Positions 1-6,181 of a stretch of DNA of 38,245 nt are shown here, in pieces. Position numbers and translations under genes: made by a program. This DNA is from Candidatus Wildermuthbacteria bacterium RIFCSPHIGHO2_01_FULL_48_27b (GTDB taxonomy: Bacteria; Patescibacteriota; Minisyncoccia; Minisyncoccales; UBA10102). The stretch spans positions 1 through 38,245 of the forward strand of contig MHTS01000009.1 in assembly GCA_001824915.1 (NCBI GenBank), in the 5' to 3' direction. A model generated the notes under the pieces. The model was not told the origin of the DNA. It did no database searches and saw only the letters and a program-made list of their open reading frames with translations. Each line of letters opens with the position of its first letter. Positions within the stretch are counted from its first letter, which is position 1.

Positions 1-9
1 CAGCTCAAT

Positions 10-47
10 GTGCGGGGACAGTCCCAGCACAAGAGTCCCAGCACAAG
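10..47. repeat. REP-like palindrome with a 14-bp tandem duplication
   Basis: Bases 10-32 form a near-perfect palindrome (TGTGC, GGGAC, centre A, GTCCC, GCACA, with one mismatch pair). Its right half, the 14-mer AGTCCCAGCACAAG, is repeated back to back at 20-33 and 34-47. Palindromes of this kind, with a GGGAC/GTCCC core, are typical of REP elements moved by REP-associated transposases, and the end of such a transposase is seen at the other edge of this window. That link is inference. Confidence 0.5.
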
Positions 48-50
48 TTA

Positions 51-79
51 TTGACAAATTAGCAGGTATAGCGTAAATA
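51..79 (+). promoter_or_regulatory. Sigma70-type promoter for the structured RNA
   Basis: A perfect -35 box TTGACA (51-56) is followed after 17 bases by TAAATA (74-79), a 3/6 match to the -10 consensus. The start site would be near 86-88, just before the first base of the structured RNA. No plus-strand gene follows, so the promoter probably serves an RNA gene. Confidence 0.5.
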
Positions 80-86
80 GAAGTAT

Positions 87-378
87 TGCTCAACGGTTGA
101 GGAAACTCCCTTTCTGAGAATTAAACAAAATTTCTTAGGAAGGGGGTTTGCTCTAACCGTGCGCGCCGGTAATGGGGGTTCCGGGCATCGAAACGAGCCC
201 GAAAACGCAAGTGGTCGCGAACATCGGGGCACCTATGATATGCCGAGACAAACGTTCCTAACGCAACAGGCAAGCCCCGAGGGATGGCCGGCTATAAACC
301 CTAGAGCAAACCCCCGTGGTGAAGCCCTGAGGCGATATGCATATCTCTGCGAGAGTGCAACGTCGCCTCGGGGCACTT
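87..378 (+). ncRNA. Putative structured non-coding RNA, family unknown
   Basis: About 290 bases lie between a promoter (51-79) and a terminator hairpin (324-377), with no credible gene. The 5' part (93-160) can form one long hairpin: 93-101 with 151-160, AAA 103-105 with TTT 147-149, and 106-120 with 132-146, about 27 pairs. Bases 142-155 are also a perfect 14-bp complement of 302-315, so the two folds exclude each other. Further hairpins are 182-202 (GGGC/GCCC) and CGTT/AACG near 249-259. I compared it by eye with RNase P RNA, tmRNA, SRP RNA and 6S RNA. It has a GAGGAAA string as in RNase P but lacks the other RNase P conserved blocks, the tRNA-like ends of tmRNA and the SRP tetraloop. It may be a lineage-specific RNA. 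Confidence 0.5.
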
Positions 379-385
379 TCTTTAT
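324..385 (+). terminator. Rho-independent terminator of the structured RNA
   Basis: GCCCTGAGGCGA (324-335) pairs over 12 bases with TCGCCTCGGGGC (362-373 region) with one G-U pair, and a T-rich stretch follows (376-383). It ends the proposed RNA and also lies just past the end of the converging minus-strand gene. Confidence 0.55.
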
Positions 386-398
386 AAGACACAGAGAT

Positions 399-902
399 TT
401 AAGAGTATCTGTCTGCAACACTCGATGCGGCGAAGGATTCAGGTTTAATTTTTGGCTCAAAGCCGTTTCCGCGGATAAGCCCAGTAACTTCCTTTATCAT
501 ATCGCGAGTAATGCCATTTTCCCCAATATCAGCGTGAATATACTGAAAATCATACGTTACGCCATGCCGGAGAGCAAACTGGCCGAAATTCTCGCGCAAC
601 CATAAAGCAAGCTGGCACGAAAGCAGCACCTCTTCTAAAATACGCTGGCGTCTGCTGGGAAATGGGCGCGCGGGATAATGTATTCTGCGCAAAAAAAATC
701 TTCCTCCTGCCTTTTTCCGCAGCACTACGATAACTACTGGAAACGTAGGATCTGTGGTAGCTGAAGAGTCGCACCCCACGATAACTTCGTATTTCTTATG
801 GGGTTCCTCTTGCATATAGACCACCATCTCTTCCAACACTTCAGGGAGTGAAAGCGAACCTTTTGTCGGACTGTAAAACTTTTCGTTCAGAAAAAGATCC
901 AT
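399..902 (-). CDS. YkuK-like RNase H-fold protein (DUF458)
   Basis: The protein has 167 residues. It matches the DUF458/YkuK family of ribonuclease H-like proteins. The early block VGCDSSATT (about residues 43-51) carries the family aspartate, and the C-terminal signature PESFAASSVADRYS near the end is characteristic. The cellular role of the family is not firmly established; a nuclease-like fold is predicted. Length fits the family. The ATG at 902 has an extended -10 box (TGATACAGT, 912-920) 9 bases upstream, so the message may have almost no leader. It lies downstream of csaA, separated by a repeat of the tpiA 3' end. Confidence 0.85.
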   Translation of the reverse strand: MDLFLNEKFYSPTKGSLSLPEVLEEMVVYMQEEPHKKYEVIVGCDSSATTDPTFPVVIVVLRKKAGGRFFLRRIHYPARPFPSRRQRILEEVLLSCQLALWLRENFGQFALRHGVTYDFQYIHADIGENGITRDMIKEVTGLIRGNGFEPKIKPESFAASSVADRYS

Positions 903-911
903 AGATGCATT

Positions 912-920
912 ACTGTATCA
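912..920 (-). promoter_or_regulatory. Extended -10 box close to the YkuK-like start
   Basis: On the minus strand TGATACAGT sits 9 bases before the ATG at 902. Transcription would start within about two bases of the start codon, which gives a nearly leaderless message. No clear -35 box is seen. Confidence 0.4.
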
Positions 921-921
921 C

Positions 922-941
922 GCAGCGGCGTTTTTCACAAG
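922..941. repeat. 20-bp direct repeat, copy 1 (tpiA 3'-end copy)
   Basis: GCAGCGGCGTTTTTCACAAG is identical to 1311-1330, which encodes the last residues of tpiA (LVKNAAA). The copy here is between csaA and the YkuK-like gene and is not part of an open frame of its own. The two copies are 389 bp apart in the same orientation and bracket csaA. Confidence 0.9.
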
Positions 942-959
942 TTGCAACCCCCTATTACA

Positions 960-1301
960 CTAAGTCAGCTTGCTTCCAATCTCAACGCTTTTCTTTGCAG
1001 GAGTAATAAGTATCCAACCTAACCCCTCGGTATTTTTGAAACCGAGTGTAAGCACTTCTGACATGAAATCAGCAACCTTTTTGGGCGGAAAATTCACCAC
1101 GCAACACACAAGCATTCCTAAGAGTTCTTCTTTCGTATGCGCGCCGGGCGCCTGCACGCTGGAAGTTTTTATGCCGATCGGGGGACCGAAATCTATTTTC
1201 AGCCTAAACGCAGGGTTGCGTGCTTTCGGAAAATCATCGACTTCTATCACTTTCCCGAGGCGAATATCCACTTTCTCAAAATCTTCCCAGGCGATTTCCA
1301 T
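960..1301 (-). CDS. csaA: CsaA-like tRNA-binding-domain protein
   Basis: The protein has 113 residues, made of one EMAP/Trbp111-type OB-fold as in CsaA. Family blocks are clear: DIRLGKVIEVDDFPKARNPA early, KIDFG, SSVQAP in the middle, VVNFPP and SEVLTLGF later. CsaA is a dimeric tRNA-binding protein first described as an export-related chaperone; the same domain is found at the MetRS C-terminus. The usual length is about 110 residues, so this looks complete. Its start is 5 bases after the tpiA stop, which suggests co-transcription. It is bracketed by a 20-bp repeat of the tpiA 3' end, which suggests insertion between tpiA and the YkuK-like gene. Confidence 0.9.
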   Translation of the reverse strand: MEIAWEDFEKVDIRLGKVIEVDDFPKARNPAFRLKIDFGPPIGIKTSSVQAPGAHTKEELLGMLVCCVVNFPPKKVADFMSEVLTLGFKNTEGLGWILITPAKKSVEIGSKLT

Positions 1302-1306
1302 ATAAT

Positions 1307-1975
1307 TTATGCAGCGGCGTTTTTCACAAGATTGAAGAATTCACACGCGTCCAGCGAGGCGGAGCCGACGAGCGCGCCTTGAACTCCAGTTTCTTTTATA
1401 AGCGAAGCAATATTTGAGCTAGTTACACTGCCACCATAGAGGATCGGGCTAGTTTTGAGTGTACGGCGCATTGCTGCAACCCGAGAAGCCACAAGTTTGG
1501 TATCCGCAGCTCCCTTTCCTTCGGTGCTAATAGCCCACTCTGGTTCATACACGACAAGAAGGCCAGGCATATCCTTTGGTGTTTCTTCTTTTTCCCCTAC
1601 GCATAAAATAACTTCCAAGCCAGCAACCAGCGCTGCTGCAACTTTCTTTTGCACCATATCTTCCGTTTCTCCCAGATATTTTGCGCGTTCTGAATGCCCA
1701 AGAATAACATACGCACACCCCATGGCTTTAAGCATTTGAGGAGAAACCTCGCCAGTGAAAGCTCCCTGCTGTTCCCAGAAACAATCCTGTGCGCCAAAAA
1801 CAGCTTTCGGATATTTCTTAATAAGTCCTTGAAGATATACAAATGGTGGACAAAATACTACGTTTACAGTTTTTGTATCTTTCGTGCCAAACAATATCTC
1901 ACTTATCAGGGCTTGCGCGTCGAGGAACGTGCAGGGATTCATTTTCCAGTTAGCTATGATAATTGTCTTTTCCAT
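1307..1975 (-). CDS. tpiA: Triosephosphate isomerase
   Basis: TIM-barrel enzyme of glycolysis that interconverts dihydroxyacetone phosphate and glyceraldehyde 3-phosphate in the cytoplasm. Active-site residues are present: Lys11 in ANWKMN, His94 in ILGHSE, Glu144 in YEPEWAI, and the phosphate-binding YGGSV loop near residue 180. At 222 residues it is about 25-30 shorter than most bacterial enzymes; the loss falls between the His and Glu loops, as in some reduced genomes. The gene is followed closely by csaA. Its last 20 coding bases are repeated at 922-941. Confidence 0.95.
   Translation of the reverse strand: MEKTIIIANWKMNPCTFLDAQALISEILFGTKDTKTVNVVFCPPFVYLQGLIKKYPKAVFGAQDCFWEQQGAFTGEVSPQMLKAMGCAYVILGHSERAKYLGETEDMVQKKVAAALVAGLEVILCVGEKEETPKDMPGLLVVYEPEWAISTEGKGAADTKLVASRVAAMRRTLKTSPILYGGSVTSSNIASLIKETGVQGALVGSASLDACEFFNLVKNAAA
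1311..1330. repeat. 20-bp direct repeat, copy 2 (within the tpiA 3' end)
   Basis: This is the functional copy of the repeat, inside the end of tpiA. It is identical to 922-941. Confidence 0.9.
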
Positions 1976-1988
1976 TGCTGCTATGCAT

Positions 1989-2612
1989 TTACGCTTCCCG
2001 TTTTAGAAGCTTAATATGCCTCCAAATCCACCATGTTCCTAATACTACAATAATTCCGGCAATAAGCCAATCAAACGTCCTGAAATATTCCTTCAGCCCA
2101 TCCCAGTTTTCCCCAGTGATTAACCCAGCATATACAAGCATCATGCTCCACATGAAAGACCCCGTAAAAGTATACAGTGAAAATTTCCAGATGTTCATGC
2201 GCGCCATGCCAGCCGGAAAAGAAATAAATGTCCGCACGATAGGAAGGACTCGGGAAGCAAAAATAGTGATAGGCCCATATTTGGCAAACAGCCTGTCCCC
2301 GAGGTCCAAATCATGACGTGTTATAAAAAAATATCGCCCGTAGCGCTCCAGGAACGGCCTCCCGCCCCATTTCCCTAGATAATACGATACCAGAGAGCCG
2401 ACAAGGTTCCCAAATGCCCCCGCAAAGATAACAAGCCACCAATTGAGCTTTTCCTCCCAAACTAAAAACCCTGCAAACGGCATGATAATCTCCGAAGGAA
2501 TTGGAATATTGGCACTTTCCAATGCCATTAACAGCGCAATGCCGACATACCCCGTGGTTTCAATGACAAAGATAATGGTATTCGCAAGAAACTCAAAAAT
2601 TGTTTCAATCAT
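1989..2612 (-). CDS. DedA-family (VTT/SNARE-associated) membrane protein
   Basis: The protein has 207 residues with about five hydrophobic segments. It has the DedA signature: ESANIPIPSEIIMPFAGFL at about 32-50, the re-entrant-loop block GAFGNLVGSLVSYYLGKWGG at 65-84, and the conserved RVLPIVRTFISFPAGMARM at about 121-139 with its two essential arginines. DedA proteins act in the cytoplasmic membrane, and several flip undecaprenyl phosphate or phospholipids. The downstream gene tpiA starts 13 bases after its stop, and galT lies just upstream, so it is probably part of the same transcript. Confidence 0.92.
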   Translation of the reverse strand: MIETIFEFLANTIIFVIETTGYVGIALLMALESANIPIPSEIIMPFAGFLVWEEKLNWWLVIFAGAFGNLVGSLVSYYLGKWGGRPFLERYGRYFFITRHDLDLGDRLFAKYGPITIFASRVLPIVRTFISFPAGMARMNIWKFSLYTFTGSFMWSMMLVYAGLITGENWDGLKEYFRTFDWLIAGIIVVLGTWWIWRHIKLLKREA

Positions 2613-2618
2613 ATATTT

Positions 2619-3674
2619 CTAGGAGTGATTCTGTTTACGCAAAAACGCTGCCGCTTTTTCTGGTTCAATAGTAGAAACTTCGATTTGCGAACCTAGTTCA
2701 TATCCTGCCCAAACTGCGGTTCTCGGCAGAATTTCCCAGTGCCAATGATAGTGTTCATAGTTCCCGCCGTCAGCAGGAGCCGTATGCAAAAAATAGTTAT
2801 AGTCAGGATCTTTCAACGCCTTGTATAACTTTTTCATCGCCGCGAGAAAGGCATCCGCAAGCGCCTCTCGCTCTCGCGCGTCGATCTGCTCAAAATAGGG
2901 AGCATGAGCTTTGGGATATACCCGCATTTCAAAAGATACGCGGGAAGCAAAAGGGCATACCACTATGAAATCATCGTTTTCATATACCATGCGTTTTTTG
3001 TCTTTTCTATCCCACGCAATCATAGCACAGTGGATGCACTTTTTCTTTTCTGTAAAGTATTCCAGAGAGCCTTGAAGACTGCTAAGAATATCGGGGTCGG
3101 TAACAGGAGCTGCTATGATTTGGGAATGCGGATGAGCAACCGAAGCGCCGGCCCTCGGCCCCCTATTTTTAAAAATGGAAATATGCTTTACAAATCTTTT
3201 ACCCTTCAAAGCTCTATAGCGCGCGTGATACATATCAAACAGCTCTTTCGTTTGCGAAACAGAAAATTGCGGGATATCGTCTGCGTGGGATTTTGTAACG
3301 ATAACTTCATGAAATCCGACCCCATCTGCCACCTGATAAGGTCCAAGGTTCCGGATTTTAAAATATTTTTTCGCTACGAACGCTGGATATTTATTGGGAA
3401 AGGCAATAGTGGTCCAGTATCCAGGAACACACTTCTTCCCTGCAGGTAAAGGTATCTCTTCCCCTTCAAAAAATGCGTGCGTGGGGCAATCCTGCTTTTC
3501 TAAAGTATCGAAAGGGCAATCTTTCTGCGCAGCTTCCCATGAGGCGCGATCATGCCCACCTGCTCCTCGACGCAAGTCTTCGAGCTTATGCGCTAAACCC
3601 GTCTTAACAAGAACCCAATCTTTGGAAACAGGATCAAGACGCAATTCCGATGGAAATTTTTTTAATTCAGCCAT
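2619..3674 (-). CDS. galT: Galactose-1-phosphate uridylyltransferase-like enzyme
   Basis: This HIT-superfamily nucleotidyltransferase has 351 residues from the chosen ATG. Zinc-ligand-like CPFD and CIHC motifs are seen, and the catalytic HPHSQ (nucleotidylated histidine) is in ASVAHPHSQIIAAP. The C-terminal half has YNYFLHTAP and HYHWHWEILPR, as expected for GalT or the related UTP-glucose/ADP-glucose enzymes. I chose the ATG at 3674 because the conserved ELRLDPVSKDWVLV block follows at once and this gives an 8-base overlap with the glycosyltransferase stop; an ATG at 3752 would overlap by 86 bases. The exact sugar is not certain. Next to a glycosyltransferase, it may supply UDP-sugars. Confidence 0.85.
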   Translation of the reverse strand: MAELKKFPSELRLDPVSKDWVLVKTGLAHKLEDLRRGAGGHDRASWEAAQKDCPFDTLEKQDCPTHAFFEGEEIPLPAGKKCVPGYWTTIAFPNKYPAFVAKKYFKIRNLGPYQVADGVGFHEVIVTKSHADDIPQFSVSQTKELFDMYHARYRALKGKRFVKHISIFKNRGPRAGASVAHPHSQIIAAPVTDPDILSSLQGSLEYFTEKKKCIHCAMIAWDRKDKKRMVYENDDFIVVCPFASRVSFEMRVYPKAHAPYFEQIDAREREALADAFLAAMKKLYKALKDPDYNYFLHTAPADGGNYEHYHWHWEILPRTAVWAGYELGSQIEVSTIEPEKAAAFLRKQNHS

Positions 3675-4383
3675 ACCTTCGCAAACTAATTTGCAAAACT
3701 TCCAAAAACATTTTCGCCATTCCTGAAAATCGAACTTTGCTTTGCTTGTCATTTACCCATGTTACCGGCACTTCTTTGATTTGATATCCAAGTTTTTTCG
3801 CGATAACCAACACCTCCACATCAAACGCCCATCGGTTGATTTTGGCGCACGAAAAAATTTCCCGCGCGGCGCGGGCGGAAAATCCTTTAAAGCCGCACTG
3901 CGTGTCCCAAATGCCCCACAAGCCAGTAAGCGACTGCACCACAAGATTGAAGATATCTCCCAGCCGCCGCCGCCACCAGGCTTGCCGCACGGCAATCACC
4001 GCTCCTTCGATATCACGGGAACCGATGATTACCTCAAATCCTTTCTCAAATTCAGGCCACATTCTTCCCATATGTGTTATACTCGTGGAATTGTCAGCAT
4101 CAGAAAACACGCGATATGCGCCTTTTGCTTCCAACATTCCTTGCCGCACCGCATATCCCTTCCCGCGGTTTTTTTGATTGTCAATCAATCGCAGATTCGC
4201 GATTTCCCGCGCCAGCGCGTTCGTTACCTCGACTGTTCTATCGCGCGAACCATCGTTTACCACAATAATTTCGTATTCATAATCCTGCTTCCGTAAATAC
4301 GCGTCGACGTCCCGCAGCGTTCGCGGCAAACGGCTTTCTTCGTTATACGCGGGGATTACCACTGACAACTTCAATTCTGACAT
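3667..4383 (-). CDS. Family 2 glycosyltransferase (dolichyl-phosphate glucosyltransferase-like)
   Basis: The protein has 238 residues and a GT-A fold. It starts with SVVIPAYNEESRLPRTL, then VVNDGSRDRT, the NRGKGYAVRQGM block, and the metal-binding DADNSTS at about residues 95-101. The order and the QCGFKGFSARAA block fit the Alg5-like branch, which moves glucose from UDP-glucose to a polyprenyl phosphate. There is no clear membrane anchor; the C-terminus is basic. It overlaps galT by 8 bases, so the two are translationally linked. An extended -10 box lies exactly 6 bases before the ATG, pointing to a leaderless message that starts this operon. Confidence 0.88.
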   Translation of the reverse strand: MSELKLSVVIPAYNEESRLPRTLRDVDAYLRKQDYEYEIIVVNDGSRDRTVEVTNALAREIANLRLIDNQKNRGKGYAVRQGMLEAKGAYRVFSDADNSTSITHMGRMWPEFEKGFEVIIGSRDIEGAVIAVRQAWWRRRLGDIFNLVVQSLTGLWGIWDTQCGFKGFSARAAREIFSCAKINRWAFDVEVLVIAKKLGYQIKEVPVTWVNDKQSKVRFSGMAKMFLEVLQISLRRYG

Positions 4384-4389
4384 TTCGCT

Positions 4390-4398
4390 ATTGTATCA
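4390..4398 (-). promoter_or_regulatory. Leaderless-type extended -10 promoter of the GT2 gene
   Basis: TGATACAAT on the minus strand, then six bases (AGCGAA), then ATG. The predicted start site coincides with the A of the start codon. No -35 box of quality is seen; an upstream terminator hairpin (4412-4442) fills that space. Confidence 0.5.
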
Positions 4399-4411
4399 CG
4401 CCGCGCGCGCA

Positions 4412-4442
4412 TAAAAAAACCCCAGTATGAGAACTGGAGTTT
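4412..4442 (-). terminator. Rho-independent terminator after the WG-repeat gene
   Basis: On the minus strand ACTCCAGT pairs with ACTGGGGT (8 bp, loop of 6) and is followed by seven Ts. It insulates the WG-repeat gene from the glycosyltransferase operon. Confidence 0.75.
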
Positions 4443-4466
4443 CGCCAGCAAGGAACCTTTGACAGA

Positions 4467-4796
4467 TTACTCTACCGGCTTGCCGTCTGGGGTGATGCGG
4501 AAGTAACTACCACCCTTCCGTACGAGAGCCCGACCCTGGAAAAAGGGCCCAACGGAGTCATACCGTTCCGTGTACGCCGGCTTGCCATCCCGGCGGATGT
4601 GGAACCATTGACCTGCTTCCCTCACCCAGGCAAGGCCTTCCGGAGAGAAAACAGGGCTGACACAATCGTACCTCTCCTTGTACGCCGGCGTGCCATCAGG
4701 ACAGATATGGAATTCCTTGTCCTTCTTCTTGACCCGAGCGAAACCGTCGAAAAAACGATCAACGGAATCGTACTGCGCCAGCAGTTCGGAGCTCAC
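4467..4796 (-). CDS. WG-repeat protein
   Basis: The protein has 109 residues made almost only of three WG-type repeats of 34-36 residues, beginning at about Tyr9, Tyr43 and Tyr79. Each has the pattern YDxVxxFxxGxAxVxxxxxxFHIxxDGxPAYxER. The function of such proteins is unknown; the repeats are thought to form beta-rich binding surfaces. The GTG start at 4796 is fixed by a strong Shine-Dalgarno site (GGAGGAG) about 6 bases upstream. The gene has its own promoter (4825-4853) and terminator (4412-4442). This strong ribosome site and the more even codon use are unlike the neighbours, so it may be a transferred cassette. There is no signal peptide, so it is probably cytoplasmic. Confidence 0.82.
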   Translation of the reverse strand: MSSELLAQYDSVDRFFDGFARVKKKDKEFHICPDGTPAYKERYDCVSPVFSPEGLAWVREAGQWFHIRRDGKPAYTERYDSVGPFFQGRALVRKGGSYFRITPDGKPVE

Positions 4797-4824
4797 GGTT
4801 CTCCTCCATGCGCTGATTCTGGTT

Positions 4825-4853
4825 ATTTTAGATACTTCTCAAGGCCTCGTCAA
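4825..4853 (-). promoter_or_regulatory. Promoter of the WG-repeat gene
   Basis: On the minus strand TTGACG, a 17-base spacer, and TAAAAT. It overlaps the 3' end of map. The start site would be near 4818, followed by the strong Shine-Dalgarno site and the GTG at 4796. Confidence 0.6.
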
Positions 4854-5588
4854 CACCTCCGCGCCGTTTTTTATTATCGCGATTGTGTCTTCAAAGTGCG
4901 CCGAAAGAGAGCCATCGCGGGTTATATATGTCTGGCCGTCGCGAGCTCGCTTCACATTCCAATCCCCCATAGTAACCATAGGTTCAATGCAGATGACCAT
5001 ACCCTCTTTGAGTTCAACTCCGGTGTGGCGCGAACCATAATTGAGCACTTGGGGTTCCTCGTGAAGTTCTTTCCCGATGCCGTGGCCGCAAAGCTCGCGC
5101 ACAACGCCATATCCCCGCTCTTCCACAAAACGCTGAATCGTATTCCCAACATCTCCTACAGTCACGCCCGCGCGCGTTTTTTTGATTCCAAACTCCAATG
5201 CTTCTCTAGTAACCCGCACAAGCCGTGCGGTTTCTTTTTCAATTTCTCCCACCGGCACCGTACGCGCCATATCCGAATAATAGCCTTTATAAATGAGCCC
5301 TAAATCAAGAGTGATAATATCGCCCTCTTTGAGAATTTTTTCCGGGGAGGGAATCGCGTGCACCACCTCTTCGTTTACCGACGCGCATAGCGTAGCCGGA
5401 AACCCCTGATAATTTTTGAAAGCAGGCTTTGCACCTGCTTTCAAAATTTTTCCTTCAGCGATTTTGTCAAGTTGTGCGGTGCTCGCGCCAGGCTGCGCTT
5501 GCGCGATAAGCTCATCCATTATCCCGGCCAGTATGCGCCCCCCTTTTCGCATAATCGCGATTTCTTGCGGTGTTTTGATAGGAATCAT
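4839..5588 (-). CDS. map: Methionine aminopeptidase, type I
   Basis: The enzyme has 249 residues and removes the N-terminal methionine from new proteins. The pita-bread-fold metal ligands are present: Asp in TLDLG and SDMART, His in CGHGIGKELHEEP, Glu in CIEPMVTMG and Glu in AHFEDTIAI; the substrate-binding His is in EEVVHAIP. Length is typical of the short type Ia form without an N-terminal zinc finger. It is the last gene of the spc-type cluster here and overlaps adk by 4 bases. infA and the alpha operon, which often follow map, are not found downstream. Confidence 0.97.
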   Translation of the reverse strand: MIPIKTPQEIAIMRKGGRILAGIMDELIAQAQPGASTAQLDKIAEGKILKAGAKPAFKNYQGFPATLCASVNEEVVHAIPSPEKILKEGDIITLDLGLIYKGYYSDMARTVPVGEIEKETARLVRVTREALEFGIKKTRAGVTVGDVGNTIQRFVEERGYGVVRELCGHGIGKELHEEPQVLNYGSRHTGVELKEGMVICIEPMVTMGDWNVKRARDGQTYITRDGSLSAHFEDTIAIIKNGAEVLTRP

Positions 5589-6181
5589 TGTTCAAAAAAA
5601 TCCTTGAACTTCTCTACTATCTCTTGGTGTACGGCTTCAACCGATTGCTCTCCGTTTATTTCAACGAGTCGCCCCTTTTCGCGATAGTACTCTACGGCCG
5701 GCACCACCTCTGCTTTATACCATTGCAGCCGCTCCCGAATCGCCGCTTCTGTATCATCATACCTTTTTCGCGCCAGGAGACGTTTCATCGCTTCTTCATC
5801 CGTAATATCCAGATGAACTACTCGCATATTTTTCTCCAGGTTATAAAACCACAAAGTCTCATCCAGCAAGTAAGCTTCGTAGAGTTTTCGAGGGCTTCCT
5901 TCAAAAATAATTCCTTTAACTTCATCTCCCGCTTCTCGTATCTTCTCAAGTTCGTGCAGCCACAAATGGAAAATAATCGGCGTAGGAATAAGCCCTCCCC
6001 TATCAAGGATTTCCGCGATTCTATTCCCGACAAAATCTTTTTCTCCTGCTCGAGCACGAAGCAAACTTCCAGAACTAATAATTTTCAGAGCATGTTGTTC
6101 TGCAAGCTTCTCCACCTGCGTCCCCTTCCCGGATCCCGATTTTCCTAAAACAATTAATACTTTAAAGTTAGAAGGTGTCAT
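5585..6181 (-). CDS. adk: Adenylate kinase-like nucleoside monophosphate kinase
   Basis: The protein has 198 residues. The P-loop GKSGSGKGTQ is at about 13-22, the NMP-binding block ISSGSLLRA follows, then FEGSPRKLYEAYLLDE where canonical Adk has the FDGFPR block, and RYDDTEAAIRERL matches the usual RxDD motif. The LID is the short form without a zinc site. It makes ADP from AMP and ATP. The position between secY and map is the conserved one for adk, which supports the name. It overlaps the secY stop by 14 bases. The FEGSPR variant of FDGFPR is a small oddity that could affect AMP binding. Confidence 0.9.
   Translation of the reverse strand: MTPSNFKVLIVLGKSGSGKGTQVEKLAEQHALKIISSGSLLRARAGEKDFVGNRIAEILDRGGLIPTPIIFHLWLHELEKIREAGDEVKGIIFEGSPRKLYEAYLLDETLWFYNLEKNMRVVHLDITDEEAMKRLLARKRYDDTEAAIRERLQWYKAEVVPAVEYYREKGRLVEINGEQSVEAVHQEIVEKFKDFFEQ

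Noticed and set aside
87-378. RNase P RNA, tmRNA, SRP RNA or 6S RNA
   Set aside because: A GAGGAAA string and AAACCC..GAGCAA hint at RNase P, but the other conserved blocks, including ACAGAA near the 3' end, are missing. No tRNA-like end (tmRNA) and no SRP loop were found.
159-605. Open frame of 148 codons on the plus strand
   Set aside because: It crosses the structured RNA and its terminator and then runs antisense to the YkuK-like gene; no family resemblance.
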